NCBI GenBank assembly: GCA_963806685.1
Contig: CAWDZB010000021.1
Span: forward strand, 62,001 to 126,000
Origin: DDH964 sp963806685
GTDB lineage: Bacteria; Desulfobacterota; Desulfuromonadia; Desulfuromonadales; DDH964
Direction of reading: 5' to 3'
DNA: 64,000 bases
The notes below the pieces were generated by a model that did no database searches, was not told the origin of the DNA, and worked only from the letters and a program-made list of their open reading frames with translations. The first letter of the stretch is position 1, and every line of letters starts with the position of its first letter. Below are positions 16,484 to 24,637 of the stretch, in pieces. Both the position numbers and the translations under genes were made by a program.

Positions 16484-16954
16484 TCAGGCGGAAAAGCGTT
16501 TGACGTAGGTGAGGCGATCATCGCCGGGCTTGTAGAAGTCGCGGATGCACGATTCCTGGATATAACCGGCCCGGTCGTAGAAGCGCCGGGTGCGCTCGTA
16601 GCCCCCCTGCGAGGAGGTCTCGAGGCAAATCAGGCGCGCCCCATTGAGGCGGGCGTCGGCTTCGGCGAAGGCCAGCAGCTGCCGGCCGAGCCCCTTCCCC
16701 TGGACCTCCGGGTCGGTGGCAATCCAGTAGATGTCAAAATTTCCCTCGGTGAGCGGCACCGGGCCGTAGAGGACGTAGCCGGCGACCTTGCCCTCTTCTT
16801 CGGCCACCGCCACCAGGTAGTCTTTCTGCGCCGGATCGTCGAGGACCAGGTTCAGCAATTCCAGGGCGCAATCGACCTCGGCCGGGTTGAAGGCGCCGGT
16901 GGCGACCAGGATGCTTTCGAGGTCAGGCAGATCGCGGCGTTCGAGGTTTCGCAT
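16484..16954 (-). CDS. GNAT-family N-acetyltransferase
   Basis: 156 aa with a standard GNAT fold: the acetyl-CoA loop is DPEVQGKGLGRQLLAFAE (Q/R-x-x-G-x-G/A type), preceded by strand YWIATDP and followed by LICLETSSQGGYERTRRFYDRAGY. The first 32 nt overlap the end of the upstream ATP-grasp gene, so the two are probably translationally coupled. Placed directly before the aminomutase, it is a good candidate for acetylating a beta-lysine-like amine or a ligase product. It is only about half the size of AblB, so it is not the classic N-epsilon-acetyl-beta-lysine enzyme. Substrate inferred from context only. Confidence 0.85.
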   Translation of the reverse strand: MRNLERRDLPDLESILVATGAFNPAEVDCALELLNLVLDDPAQKDYLVAVAEEEGKVAGYVLYGPVPLTEGNFDIYWIATDPEVQGKGLGRQLLAFAEADARLNGARLICLETSSQGGYERTRRFYDRAGYIQESCIRDFYKPGDDRLTYVKRFSA

Positions 16955-17957
16955 GCAGGAACTCCTTGCGTTTGAGGGTCATGGCGACGATCCGCTCGAT
17001 CAGCCGGGTATAGGGCAGCCCCCCAACCCGGGCGGCGCGGGCCAGGCCGGCGCCGGGGGAGATGTCGGGGTTGGCGTTGACTTCGAGAATATAGGGGACG
17101 CCGTCGCGCAGGCGGATGTCGATCCGGGCATAGTCGCGGCATTCGAGCAGCTTGTAGGCCCGCAGCGCCACGTCCTTGACCAGGATCTCCTCCTTGGCCT
17201 TAAGGGGTGCCGGGCAGACCGGCAGGGTAGCGGCGTACTCGGGGGAATCCTCCAGCCACTTGCCATCGTAGCTGACGATGGTGTGTTTGAGGCCGGGCTG
17301 GAAGTGGATCTCGGAGATGGGCAGCAGTTCGAAGGGACCGTTGCCGAGCACCGCGGCGTTGAGTTCGCGCCCCTCGATGAACTCCTCGGCCAGGGCTCCC
17401 TGGTGGTAGGTGTCGTGAACGTACTGGATGCGTTTTTTCAGGTCACGCTCGTTCTCGACGATGCTCTCGGCGGTGATCCCCAGCGAGGCGTCCTCGAAGC
17501 GCGGCTTGACGATCAGCGGGTAGGCGAGATCGCGGGTCTTGGGGAACTGTTCCCCCATCTTGACCAGAATGTACTTGGGAGTCGGCAGGCCGTGGCGAAC
17601 CAGCAGGTCCTTGGTGCGCACCTTGTCCTGACTCAGTCCCAGGCAGAGCGGCAGCGCACCGGTGTAGGCGAGGCCCACCAGGTCGAAGACCGCCGCCACG
17701 TGCAACTCCAGGCGGCTGTTTCCCCAGAACCCTTCGCAGAGGTTGAAGGCCAGCTCGCATCCCTTGGCGCGCAGCTCTTCGATGAAGGGCACGATGTCCC
17801 CGGCCAGCGGCAGAAGACGGGCGCTGTGGCCGAGCTCGGTCAGGGCTTTCTTGACCGCACGCGCCTCGGCCTCGGCCCCCTCTTCGCTGATGCGGTCGGT
17901 GGCCTCGCCTTTGAAGAGCTTGGGCGGGACGCGGTTAAAGCAGACAGCGACGTTCAT
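16923..17957 (-). CDS. D-Ala-D-Ala-ligase-like ATP-grasp enzyme B
   Basis: 344 aa from ATG 17957, chosen because GGGGGAG precedes it and MNVAVCFNRV opens the first strand as in its neighbour. ATP-grasp elements: FNLCEGFWG (N-domain), YPLIVKPRFEDASLGIT (ATP-binding lysine), ALAEEFIEGRELNAAVLG (hinge), and the metal site DYARIDIRLRDG..YILEVNANPD. These match the Dala_Dala_lig_C fold, but the D-Ala-D-Ala substrate serine/tyrosine signature is not clear, so the amino-acid specificity is probably different. It overlaps the preceding ligase gene by 23 nt and the GNAT gene by 32 nt. Predicted to join two amino-acid-like substrates by an amide bond. Confidence 0.85.
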   Translation of the reverse strand: MNVAVCFNRVPPKLFKGEATDRISEEGAEAEARAVKKALTELGHSARLLPLAGDIVPFIEELRAKGCELAFNLCEGFWGNSRLELHVAAVFDLVGLAYTGALPLCLGLSQDKVRTKDLLVRHGLPTPKYILVKMGEQFPKTRDLAYPLIVKPRFEDASLGITAESIVENERDLKKRIQYVHDTYHQGALAEEFIEGRELNAAVLGNGPFELLPISEIHFQPGLKHTIVSYDGKWLEDSPEYAATLPVCPAPLKAKEEILVKDVALRAYKLLECRDYARIDIRLRDGVPYILEVNANPDISPGAGLARAARVGGLPYTRLIERIVAMTLKRKEFLHAKPRTPRSA

Positions 17958-19017
17958 CGTACTCCCCCTGAACCAGATTGAGCCGCACGCTGGCGGCATC
18001 GACCACGCTGAGAATCATGGCGTCGTAGGTCAGGCCGGCGGCGCGCGCCGCCTTGGGAAAGCAGCTGTTCTGCTCCGGGCGCGGCAGGATGCCGGGAAGG
18101 GGGTTGAGTTCGATGATGTTGGGGATTCCGCGGCCGTCGAGGCGCACGTCGATGCGGCACCAGTCGCGGCAACCCATGGCCCGGAAGGCGCGCTTGCAGG
18201 TCTCTTCGATGTTTCGCCGCAGCAGCGGCTCCAGCGGCGCCGGGCAGGCAAAGATCTGCAGCGGGTCCTCTTCGCGGTCCCAGAGCCACTTGGCTTCGAA
18301 GGAATAAATCGGGTTGACCCCGGCGGGGAGGGTGGAAAAGTCGATCTCGACGATCGGCAGGGTACGCAGTTCCTCGCCGTTGCCGAGCAGGGCGACGGTG
18401 AACTCCCGCCCCGGGAGGTAGTCCTCGATCAGCGCCGGCTGGCCGTAGCTGGAGAGAACCCAGTCGATCTGCCGCAGGAGCTCTTTGCGGTCGTGGACGA
18501 GCGCCTTGTCGGTAACACCCTTGCTGGAGCCTTCCAGGGTCGGCTTGACCAGCAGCGGGTAGCGCAGTCGCTGGGGGATTTCAGCCAGGGAGCGCACCAC
18601 CGTGAAGCGCGGGGTGGGAATGCGGTGGTAGGCGAGGATCTCCTTGGTGCGCTGTTTGTCGAGGCAGAGGCCGAGGGTCACCGGGTCGCTGCCGGTGTAG
18701 GGCAGGCCGAGGAAGTCGAGCATCGCCGGTACCTGGGCTTCACGGCTGGCACCGTTAAGCCCTTCGGCGATGTTGAAGACCAGGTCGGGACGCAGGCGGT
18801 GGAAAGCGCCGAAGGGATCGTCCCCGGCGTTGACCAGGGAGACCCGGTGGCGGCTGGACAGAGCCGTCTCGACCGCACGAATGGTGTGGATATCGTCCCA
18901 TTCGGCGTAGATGTCATTGGCAGGTTGGGAGGGAGGGTCGGACGGAGGTTCCGCAGGGGGCTGTTCGGCCACCTGGACGGATTCCTCCCGCAGGTTGAAG
19001 GCGAGAGCGATATGCAT
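17935..19017 (-). CDS. D-Ala-D-Ala-ligase-like ATP-grasp enzyme A
   Basis: 360 aa; AAGGGG lies 6 nt before ATG 19017. It begins MHIALAFNLREES and carries a Pro-rich insertion at residues ~20-35. ATP-grasp core: DLVFNIAEGLNGASREAQVP, YPLLVKPTLEGSSKGVT, ALIEDYLPGREFTVALLG, CRIDVRLDGRG..IIELNPLPG. It is a diverged paralogue of ligase B, and the two are translated as an overlapping pair. True Ddl enzymes are usually near mur/fts genes, which are absent here. The pair with a GNAT and an aminomutase suggests a dedicated dipeptide-like product rather than peptidoglycan precursor synthesis. Confidence 0.85.
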   Translation of the reverse strand: MHIALAFNLREESVQVAEQPPAEPPSDPPSQPANDIYAEWDDIHTIRAVETALSSRHRVSLVNAGDDPFGAFHRLRPDLVFNIAEGLNGASREAQVPAMLDFLGLPYTGSDPVTLGLCLDKQRTKEILAYHRIPTPRFTVVRSLAEIPQRLRYPLLVKPTLEGSSKGVTDKALVHDRKELLRQIDWVLSSYGQPALIEDYLPGREFTVALLGNGEELRTLPIVEIDFSTLPAGVNPIYSFEAKWLWDREEDPLQIFACPAPLEPLLRRNIEETCKRAFRAMGCRDWCRIDVRLDGRGIPNIIELNPLPGILPRPEQNSCFPKAARAAGLTYDAMILSVVDAASVRLNLVQGEYDERRCLL

Positions 19018-19184
19018 TTATAACCCCTTTTCAAAGCCGAATGTTGCCACAAGTCTCCCGCAGGAGAGGCGGGTCCGTTCGAAAGGTCCGGGGTGCCCGG
19101 GGGCGTTAGGCCATAAAAAGGGGTTGCTTTTTACGCTTGATCGTCTAGTGCGTCCCCGGACCGGAACGTGACGCCGTTCCACTG

Positions 19185-19214
19185 CGTATACTCCCATTGC
19201 CAATTGCTTGTCAA
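19185..19214 (-). promoter_or_regulatory. Sigma-70-type promoter for the ligase/aminomutase operon
   Basis: On the minus strand TTGACA (19214-19209) and TATACG (19190-19185) are 18 nt apart. Transcription would start near 19178, giving a leader of about 160 nt before the first ligase gene. The leader was scanned by eye and no recognised riboswitch was seen. Confidence 0.5.
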
Positions 19215-19347
19215 TCAATTTTTTTACTTGGAAAATAGCTTTTAAATACAGGATGTTGTCGTGGCGCCGCGGGTCATTTTCCGAACGTTGCGGATAAAAA
19301 ATGAAAAACATCCGGGGAGGGGTGGGGGAGGGGAAGATATCTCTTGA

Positions 19348-19381
19348 AAAAAGAACGGGCCGCTGTTGCCAGCGGCCCGTT
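19348..19381 (-). terminator. Terminator of the cytochrome c7 gene
   Basis: An 11-bp perfect stem (19354-19364 with 19371-19381, AACGGGCCGCT) is followed on the minus strand by TCTTTTTT. It lies about 25 nt after the stop codon of the cytochrome gene. Confidence 0.9.
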
Positions 19382-19406
19382 CGTGATCCCGGAAAGTTCG
19401 GGAAGA

Positions 19407-19700
19407 TTACTTCTTGTGGCAAGTCTTGCAGCTGGTGGAGACGCCTTTTTCCTTGTGGCAACCTTTGCAGGTCTTGTGAGCCCAGTCCTTGCCGAAACCT
19501 TCGATTTTACCAGGGCCGGCTTCGTGGCAGATTTTGCAATCCTTAAGTTTTTCCTGGTGCATGGCGTGGGGGAAGGTGACTTCGCCCATGCTGGCCGGGA
19601 ACTTGATTTCGGCCGGGCCGTTGTCGTCAGCGGCGGCGATGGAGAAAGAGCCGGCGACCACGAAAGCAGCGACGAGCAGGGTGACGACGAGACGTTTCAT
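19407..19700 (-). CDS. Triheme periplasmic cytochrome c7 (PpcA-like)
   Basis: 97 aa from ATG 19700, which has GGAGG 8 nt upstream; the TTG 15 nt earlier would disrupt the ribosome site. Signal peptide up to about residue 24 (VAGSFSIAAA). The ~73-residue mature protein has three CxxCH sites (CKICH, CKGCH, CKTCH) plus separate histidines in FPHAMHQ and DWAHKTC for bis-His ligation, with the lysine-rich ending usual for the family. PpcA-type c7 proteins carry electrons across the periplasm in metal-reducing Desulfuromonadales. It is monocistronic with its own terminator. A weak minus-strand TATAAA lies at 19777-19772. Confidence 0.93.
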   Translation of the reverse strand: MKRLVVTLLVAAFVVAGSFSIAAADDNGPAEIKFPASMGEVTFPHAMHQEKLKDCKICHEAGPGKIEGFGKDWAHKTCKGCHKEKGVSTSCKTCHKK

Positions 19701-19820
19701 TGTGTTGTCCTCCAATTCAAGGTTGATGGGTTAAGCGGCCCGGGATGGGACGCTTGACGATACGCCTATTGTTTATAGGGCATTACCACTGGCTTTGCAT
19801 TAGACATCTGTCGCCGTTCA

Positions 19821-19834
19821 ACCCGATGTCGGGT
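19821..19834. promoter_or_regulatory. 14-bp palindrome, candidate operator
   Basis: ACCCGATGTCGGGT is a perfect palindrome (6-bp arms around TG) in the divergent gap between the cytochrome c7 and HTH genes. A half-site-like TGTCGGGTT recurs about 45 nt downstream. It could be an autoregulatory site of the HTH protein; this is inference. Confidence 0.4.
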
Positions 19835-19915
19835 CGAATCGCTATAATTCAAGATAGTTGGGCGTCTCCATGTCGGGTTCTGCCGGGTGGGTAAGCCGGG
19901 TTGAAGGTTTTCGGT

Positions 19916-19944
19916 TTGCAGGTTTGTTGGAACTCTGTTAGACT
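19916..19944 (+). promoter_or_regulatory. Putative sigma-70 promoter of the HTH-TM gene
   Basis: TTGCAG (19916-19921) and TAGACT (19939-19944) with a 17-nt spacer, about 25 nt before the start codon at 19970. Confidence 0.45.
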
Positions 19945-19969
19945 CTGCCCGACTTAACGAGGTGAATAA

Positions 19970-20881
19970 ATGCCCGAAAATCTGCCCCCCACCGTCTGCC
20001 TGGACAGCGCTTCCGTCCGCCGCATCCGTGAAGCGAAGAAGCTGACCCAGCTCTACGTTGCCAAGGTGGTCGGCGTCACTACGGACACCATATCCCGCTG
20101 GGAAAACAACCGCTACCCGTCCATCAAGCGGGAAAATGCCCTGAAACTCGCCGAGGCGCTGGAGGTGGAAGTCGGGGAACTTCTGCAGCAGGCCACCGAG
20201 GAAAGCCCCTCCACCCCTCCCGAGGTGGACGAACGCACACCTTCGGTGATCAAGTTTCTGCCGCTGCTGGGGGTTCTGATCGTGCTGGTGGCCCTTTATT
20301 TCTCATACCACCGCCAGGAGGAACCGGGGCCGGCGCTGGTCGCCAACCGGGTCCTTCCCAGTTTTGCCGCTCCCGGGGGGATCGTCCCGGTGCGGGTCCG
20401 GCTCGATACTGCTACAGAGACCAAAGGCTTCATCCTGCGCGAACATTTTCCCCCGGGGTGGAAGCTGATCGAGGCCAATCCGCCCCCCTCGAGCCTCAAC
20501 AATGAAGATGGAACCGCCCGCTGGATCGTCAAGCCCGGCGAGGCACGGCCGGCGATCGTCTACCTGGTGCGGGTCTCCAGTTCGGCGAAAATGGACAGCG
20601 TCGGCACCTTCAGCGGCGAAATCGTCGCCAACCCCAACAGCAACAACGCGCCGACCACGATCTTGGGGATGACCAATATCACTATCGGTCCCTACCTGTG
20701 GGCGGACCTGAATGGCGATGGGCATGTCGACGACAGCGAAATGCTCAGCGCTTCCGATACCTTCGACGAAATGAAGGGGGTTCATCTCGACTGGAGCCAG
20801 CTCGAGGATATCTGGGATGCCGAAGGGTATCATTGGAATCCCAAAAAGGAAGTTTTCGTCCCCGACCATCCGAACAAATAG
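19970..20881 (+). CDS. Membrane-anchored XRE-type HTH protein with extracytoplasmic EF-hand/dockerin-like loop
   Basis: 303 aa; GAGGTG precedes ATG 19970. Residues ~12-75 form an XRE/Cro helix-turn-helix (RRIREAKKLTQLYVAKVVGVTTDTISRWE). An acidic linker leads to one membrane segment (~94-112). The C-terminal ~190 residues would be periplasmic and beta-rich. They end in a 12-residue calcium loop, Asp246-x-Asn248-x-Asp250-x-His252-x-Asp254-x2-Glu257 (DLNGDGHVDDSE), as in dockerin or EF-hand units. The design suggests direct transmembrane signalling from a periplasmic ligand (possibly Ca2+ or protein) to DNA. Targets are unknown. It converges on the cbb3 accessory genes and diverges from cytochrome c7. 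Confidence 0.8.
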   Translation: MPENLPPTVCLDSASVRRIREAKKLTQLYVAKVVGVTTDTISRWENNRYPSIKRENALKLAEALEVEVGELLQQATEESPSTPPEVDERTPSVIKFLPLLGVLIVLVALYFSYHRQEEPGPALVANRVLPSFAAPGGIVPVRVRLDTATETKGFILREHFPPGWKLIEANPPPSSLNNEDGTARWIVKPGEARPAIVYLVRVSSSAKMDSVGTFSGEIVANPNSNNAPTTILGMTNITIGPYLWADLNGDGHVDDSEMLSASDTFDEMKGVHLDWSQLEDIWDAEGYHWNPKKEVFVPDHPNK

Positions 20882-20900
20882 CGTCCGCCCCTTTCCCGCC

Positions 20901-21578
20901 CTACCACCAGGCCAGCAACTGGCCGTGTCGAAACAGGTTGTAAAGCCCCATCAGCAGCACCACCAGTCCCGCTACCCGCATCATTCCCCGCCGCAACCCC
21001 TGCCCCAGCCAGTGGGCGCCGCTGCCGAAGAGCAGCAGTCCCGGCAGCGTCCCGATACCAAAGGCCGCCAGGGTCAGCGCTCCCAGCCAGGGGTTCGCGC
21101 TCTGCGCGGCGGTCATTGCCACGGCATAAAGCAGTCCGCAGGGGAGAAAGCCCATCACCAGACCTAGGGGTAGGCCAACCAGCGGTCCCGGGATGCGGCG
21201 CAGACCCGTCGCAACACGGGTCAATCCCGGCAACATTCCGGCAAACTCCAGGCGCTTCAGGCTGAGTCCGTAGCAAATCCCGGCGGTGCCCAGCCCGAGG
21301 AGGATGACCACCAGGTCGGAAGCAACCAGCACCATGCGGCTCAGGCGGCTGAAGGCATCGGTGTAGGCGATGGCCGAACCGAGCCAGCCGACGGCGAGGC
21401 CGATGGCGGTATAGGTCAGGATGCGGCCGAGGTTGTAGCAAAGGTGAAAGAGGGGACCCCGCGGCCGCCCCTCGGCGGCCAGGCCGAGGGCGGCGACCAG
21501 CCCCCCGCACATCCCGAGGCAGTGGCCAGTGCCGAGCAGGCCGGTGGTCAAAGCCATGGGGAGGAGCGGGTCGATCAC
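20901..21578 (-). CDS. TauE/SafE-type (DsbD_2-like) membrane protein of the cbb3 cluster
   Basis: 225 aa, about six membrane segments, with the N-terminal motif GTGHCLGMCGG conserved in the sulfite-exporter/UreH-like family often linked to cbb3 oxidase genes. A second Gly/Pro/Cys turn is GFLPCGLLYAV. Family members near ccoI/ccoS are thought to help copper delivery or cytochrome maturation, but the function is not established. It overlaps the upstream YtkA-like gene by 4 nt, and is the last gene of the minus-strand cbb3 cluster, ending 19 nt from the convergent HTH gene. Confidence 0.85.
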   Translation of the reverse strand: MIDPLLPMALTTGLLGTGHCLGMCGGLVAALGLAAEGRPRGPLFHLCYNLGRILTYTAIGLAVGWLGSAIAYTDAFSRLSRMVLVASDLVVILLGLGTAGICYGLSLKRLEFAGMLPGLTRVATGLRRIPGPLVGLPLGLVMGFLPCGLLYAVAMTAAQSANPWLGALTLAAFGIGTLPGLLLFGSGAHWLGQGLRRGMMRVAGLVVLLMGLYNLFRHGQLLAWW

Positions 21579-22003
21579 TTGAGAAGCACCCGCTCGAGGT
21601 CGAAACTCAGCCGGTCGACCTCGGCGTTGCCACTGTGGAGGGCAACCACCACCCGCCAGGAGCCGGCCATGGTGAAGACGGCCGCGCCGGAGTACCGCCC
21701 CTCCCTTGCCGAGAGCTCGGGCCGGTTGTCCGGCATCGGCATGCCTGGCATGGTCAGCTCGCAGGTCGCATCCGGGGCGGTGGTCGGCCGTCCATCGGGA
21801 GCGAACAGGGTCAGGGTGAAAGGGGTCGGACGCATGGTCACCAGCGGCGCGGCCGCGAATTCCAGGACACCGCAGTAGCCGGCGGTCCCGCTCGCTTCAA
21901 CCCGGGTGGTGGCAGCCCCGGCCGGGACAGCAAGAGACAGGCAAAACAGCAGAACGGCCGAGAGCCAGGGCCGACGGCTGCGCAGGTCAAAGCGGCGGGT
22001 CAT
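21575..22003 (-). CDS. YtkA/FixH-like periplasmic protein
   Basis: 142 aa from ATG 22003 (AGGAG upstream). Signal sequence (WLSAVLLFCLSLAVPAGAA). The mature part is a small beta-sandwich with the YtkA-like core CELTMPGMPMP..., G(R/S)YSGAAVFTMAGSWRVVVAL. Methionine/Pro-rich MPGMPMP is often seen in copper-binding periplasmic proteins, so a copper chaperone role is plausible. Overlaps ccoS by 17 nt and the TauE/SafE gene by 4 nt. A second FixH-type gene (24638) has a different sequence. Confidence 0.75.
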   Translation of the reverse strand: MTRRFDLRSRRPWLSAVLLFCLSLAVPAGAATTRVEASGTAGYCGVLEFAAAPLVTMRPTPFTLTLFAPDGRPTTAPDATCELTMPGMPMPDNRPELSAREGRYSGAAVFTMAGSWRVVVALHSGNAEVDRLSFDLERVLLK

Positions 22004-22172
22004 GGCGGTTCTCCTGGACCTGGGGCAGGTCTTCATCGTCGTCGAGCATACGGTATTTGGGTCCCTCGGGGTCATCGAACTCACCCTTGCGCACCGCCCA
22101 GAGGAAGACCAGCCAGACCCCGGTGGCCAGAAACAGCGAGAGGATGATCAGCATGACCAGCGAAGAGAGCAT
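21987..22172 (-). CDS. ccoS: CcoS, cbb3 oxidase maturation protein
   Basis: 61 aa; start overlaps the ccoI stop (TGATG), with GGAGGGGG upstream. One N-terminal membrane helix (LVMLIILSLFLATGVWLVFLWAV) followed by the CcoS hallmark KGEFDDPEGPKYRMLDDDED. Known CcoS proteins are required for cofactor insertion into cbb3 oxidase. The RMLDDD tail is also found at the end of CcoQ in this cluster. Confidence 0.9.
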   Translation of the reverse strand: MLSSLVMLIILSLFLATGVWLVFLWAVRKGEFDDPEGPKYRMLDDDEDLPQVQENRHDPPL

Positions 22173-24595
22173 CAGCCCCCTCCTTCCCGGGGAAGACGGG
22201 CCAGGCGCAGGGAATTGCCGACTACGCACAGCGAACTCAGGGCCATGGCGGCAGCGGCGTGGATCGGCGCCAGCCGGCCGCTGACGGCCAAGGAGAGGGC
22301 GACGAGATTGTAGATGAAGGCCCAGAACAGGTTCTGGCGCACGATCCGCAAGGTGCGGCGGCCCAAGCCGAGGGCCTCCACCAGGCGCCCGAGGTCCGGC
22401 CGGGTCAGCACCAGGTCGGAAGTTTCCAGGGCGATATCGGTGCCGCCGGCCAGGGCACAACCGGCGTCGGCGGTGGAAAGGGCCGGAGCGTCGTTGATGC
22501 CGTCGCCGACCATCATCACCCGCAGTCCGGAATTGCGCCGGGCCTCGATCCAAGAGGCTTTCTCGGCCGGGATCAGGGCGCCGCAGCTCTGCCCGATGCC
22601 GAGTTCGCTCCCGAGGCGCATGACGGTCTCGGTTCGATCGCCACTGAGGATGGCGGTCGCCAGCCCCTGTCGCCGCAGGGCGGCGATGGTCGTCGCTGCT
22701 TCGGGGCGGAGCGGATCGTCGAGAAGGATCACGCCGAGGTAATCGGCGCCGTGGCTCACGTGCACCTCGGTGAGGGCAGGACCGTTGGTGGCTGCCGGCA
22801 GCGGAACCCCCTCCCCGACGAGAAAACCCCTGGTCCCCACCAGTCGCCGCTCGGTGCCCGCGCCGAGGCTGGCGCCGCGGCCGGGGATGGTGCGGGCACC
22901 GGCAGCGAAGGGGATGGCCAGCCCCCGCCGGGCCGCCGCGGCAAGGATGGCCCGCGCCAGGGGGTGGGATGAACCGCTCTCGACTTCGGCGGCGTTGCGT
23001 AGCAGTTCCTCGGCGCTGACGCCGGGCGCGGGGCGCAACGCACAAACGACGGGTTGGCCGAGGGTTAAGGTGCCGGTCTTGTCGAAGGCAACCAGCTGCA
23101 GGCGACCGACCTGCTCCAGGACGTCGCCGCCGCGAAAGAAGATGCCGCGGCGGGCGGCGGCGCCGGTCGCCACCATCACCGCGATCGGTGTGGCGAGGCC
23201 GAGGGCGCAGGGGCAGGCCACCACCAGTACTGCCACGGCATGGAGCAGGGCGGTCCCCTCGCCGGCCCCGTAAGCTATCCAGAAGAGGGCGGTGGCCGTC
23301 GCCAGCAGGATGACCAGCGGGACAAAGAGGGCCGCGAGGCGATCGGCCAGCCGCTGGATCGGTGCCTTGCGTGCCTGGGCCTCCTCGACCAGTGCCGCCA
23401 TCCGGGCGAGAAAGGAGTCGGCGGCGGAGCTGGTGACCCGCAGGGTGACAGCGGTGCTCAGGTTGAGGATGCCGGAAAGGACGCCGTCGCCGGGACCGTG
23501 CAGCACCGGCAGTGGTTCGCCGCTGACCACCGCCTCGTCGAATTCGCTGCTGCCGTCGATTACCTCGGCGTCGACCGGAAGCCGTTCCCCGGGGCGGATC
23601 AGGATCCGGTCGCCTGGGCGCAGACCGGAACTTTCGACGGTTTCCTGCCCCGTGGCGGTCAGCCGGCAGGCACTGGAGGGGGCCAGGGCGAGCAGGCGCT
23701 CGATCCCCTCGGCTGCCCGTTGGCGGGCACCGTTTTCCAGCAGCCGGCCGAGCAGGACCAGGGTCACGATCATCGCCGCGCTGTCGAAGTAGACCTCCCC
23801 CCCGCGGACCAGAGCCACCAGACTGTAGCCGTAGGCGGCGAGCACGCCGAGGGCGATCAGCAAATCCATGCCCGGGGCACGGTTGCGCAGGCTGCGCCAG
23901 GCACCGACCAGGAAGGAAGACCCGGCGTAGAAGACCACCGGGGTGGCGACCAGGGCGGCGAGCCACTGGACGAGCTGTTTGACATTGGCGGCCATGCCCT
24001 GGAAATAACCGGCATAGAGTGCCAAGGAGAAGCCCATCAGCTGCAGGGATAGAAAGACTGCGGTACCGAAGCGGACCAGCAGCCGGCGGCGGTCGGCCAG
24101 GCGCAGCTGCCGGCGAGCGTCGCTGCCGTCGAGCCGCGGCAGGTAGCCGAGGGCGCCGACCGCATCGAAGATCGCCGCAGGATCGGCCAGCCCTGGATCG
24201 AAACGGACCCGAGCGCGATGGCTGGCGTAATTAAGGCGGGCCTCAAGAACCCCGGGGAGGCGGCCCAGGATCTTTTCATTGAGCCAGACGCAGGTGGCGC
24301 AGCGGATTCCTTCGATCAGGAAGGTCAGCTCGGCGCCCCCCGGCACATTGCGGACCTGCTGCTCGAGGGCCGTGGCGTCGATGCCGAGACGGTAGGCTCC
24401 GGCGGGAAGGCCGGACTCCTCCCACTGCCGATCGCGGTAGAAGCGTCCCAGACCGGCGCCGTGAATAATCTGAAAGGCCCCGCGACAGCCTTGGCAGCAG
24501 AAACCAATCTGTCGCCCGGCGCACTGGTCGCGGATCAACTCGCCAGGCGGAATGGACTGATCGCAATGGGCGCACTTGTTCATCGCAGCTGTCAT
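22172..24595 (-). CDS. ccoI: CcoI-type copper-translocating P1B ATPase
   Basis: 807 aa. The N-terminus has a Cys-rich metal site (CAHCD.., CCQGC) typical of CcoI/FixI, then an HMA domain with GIRCATCVW. Further elements: eight membrane segments with CPC in ACPCALGLATP, phosphorylation site DKTGTLT, HP locus GSSHPLARA and GDGINDAPAL. It exports or delivers copper for CuB assembly of cbb3 oxidase. MTAAMNK gives two possible starts (24595 or 24583), neither with a strong ribosome site. A 42-nt gap separates it from fixH. Members of this type are assembly pumps rather than detoxification pumps. Confidence 0.93.
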   Translation of the reverse strand: MTAAMNKCAHCDQSIPPGELIRDQCAGRQIGFCCQGCRGAFQIIHGAGLGRFYRDRQWEESGLPAGAYRLGIDATALEQQVRNVPGGAELTFLIEGIRCATCVWLNEKILGRLPGVLEARLNYASHRARVRFDPGLADPAAIFDAVGALGYLPRLDGSDARRQLRLADRRRLLVRFGTAVFLSLQLMGFSLALYAGYFQGMAANVKQLVQWLAALVATPVVFYAGSSFLVGAWRSLRNRAPGMDLLIALGVLAAYGYSLVALVRGGEVYFDSAAMIVTLVLLGRLLENGARQRAAEGIERLLALAPSSACRLTATGQETVESSGLRPGDRILIRPGERLPVDAEVIDGSSEFDEAVVSGEPLPVLHGPGDGVLSGILNLSTAVTLRVTSSAADSFLARMAALVEEAQARKAPIQRLADRLAALFVPLVILLATATALFWIAYGAGEGTALLHAVAVLVVACPCALGLATPIAVMVATGAAARRGIFFRGGDVLEQVGRLQLVAFDKTGTLTLGQPVVCALRPAPGVSAEELLRNAAEVESGSSHPLARAILAAAARRGLAIPFAAGARTIPGRGASLGAGTERRLVGTRGFLVGEGVPLPAATNGPALTEVHVSHGADYLGVILLDDPLRPEAATTIAALRRQGLATAILSGDRTETVMRLGSELGIGQSCGALIPAEKASWIEARRNSGLRVMMVGDGINDAPALSTADAGCALAGGTDIALETSDLVLTRPDLGRLVEALGLGRRTLRIVRQNLFWAFIYNLVALSLAVSGRLAPIHAAAAMALSSLCVVGNSLRLARLPREGGG

Positions 24596-24637
24596 CGGGC
24601 GCTGTATTTGACCGGCGCGAAAAAGGGGGCCTGCGGC

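Noticed and set aside
14636..16975. A 779-codon plus-strand frame opposite the aminomutase operon
   Set aside because: Covers three real minus-strand genes with clear motifs; no ribosome site or domain of its own.
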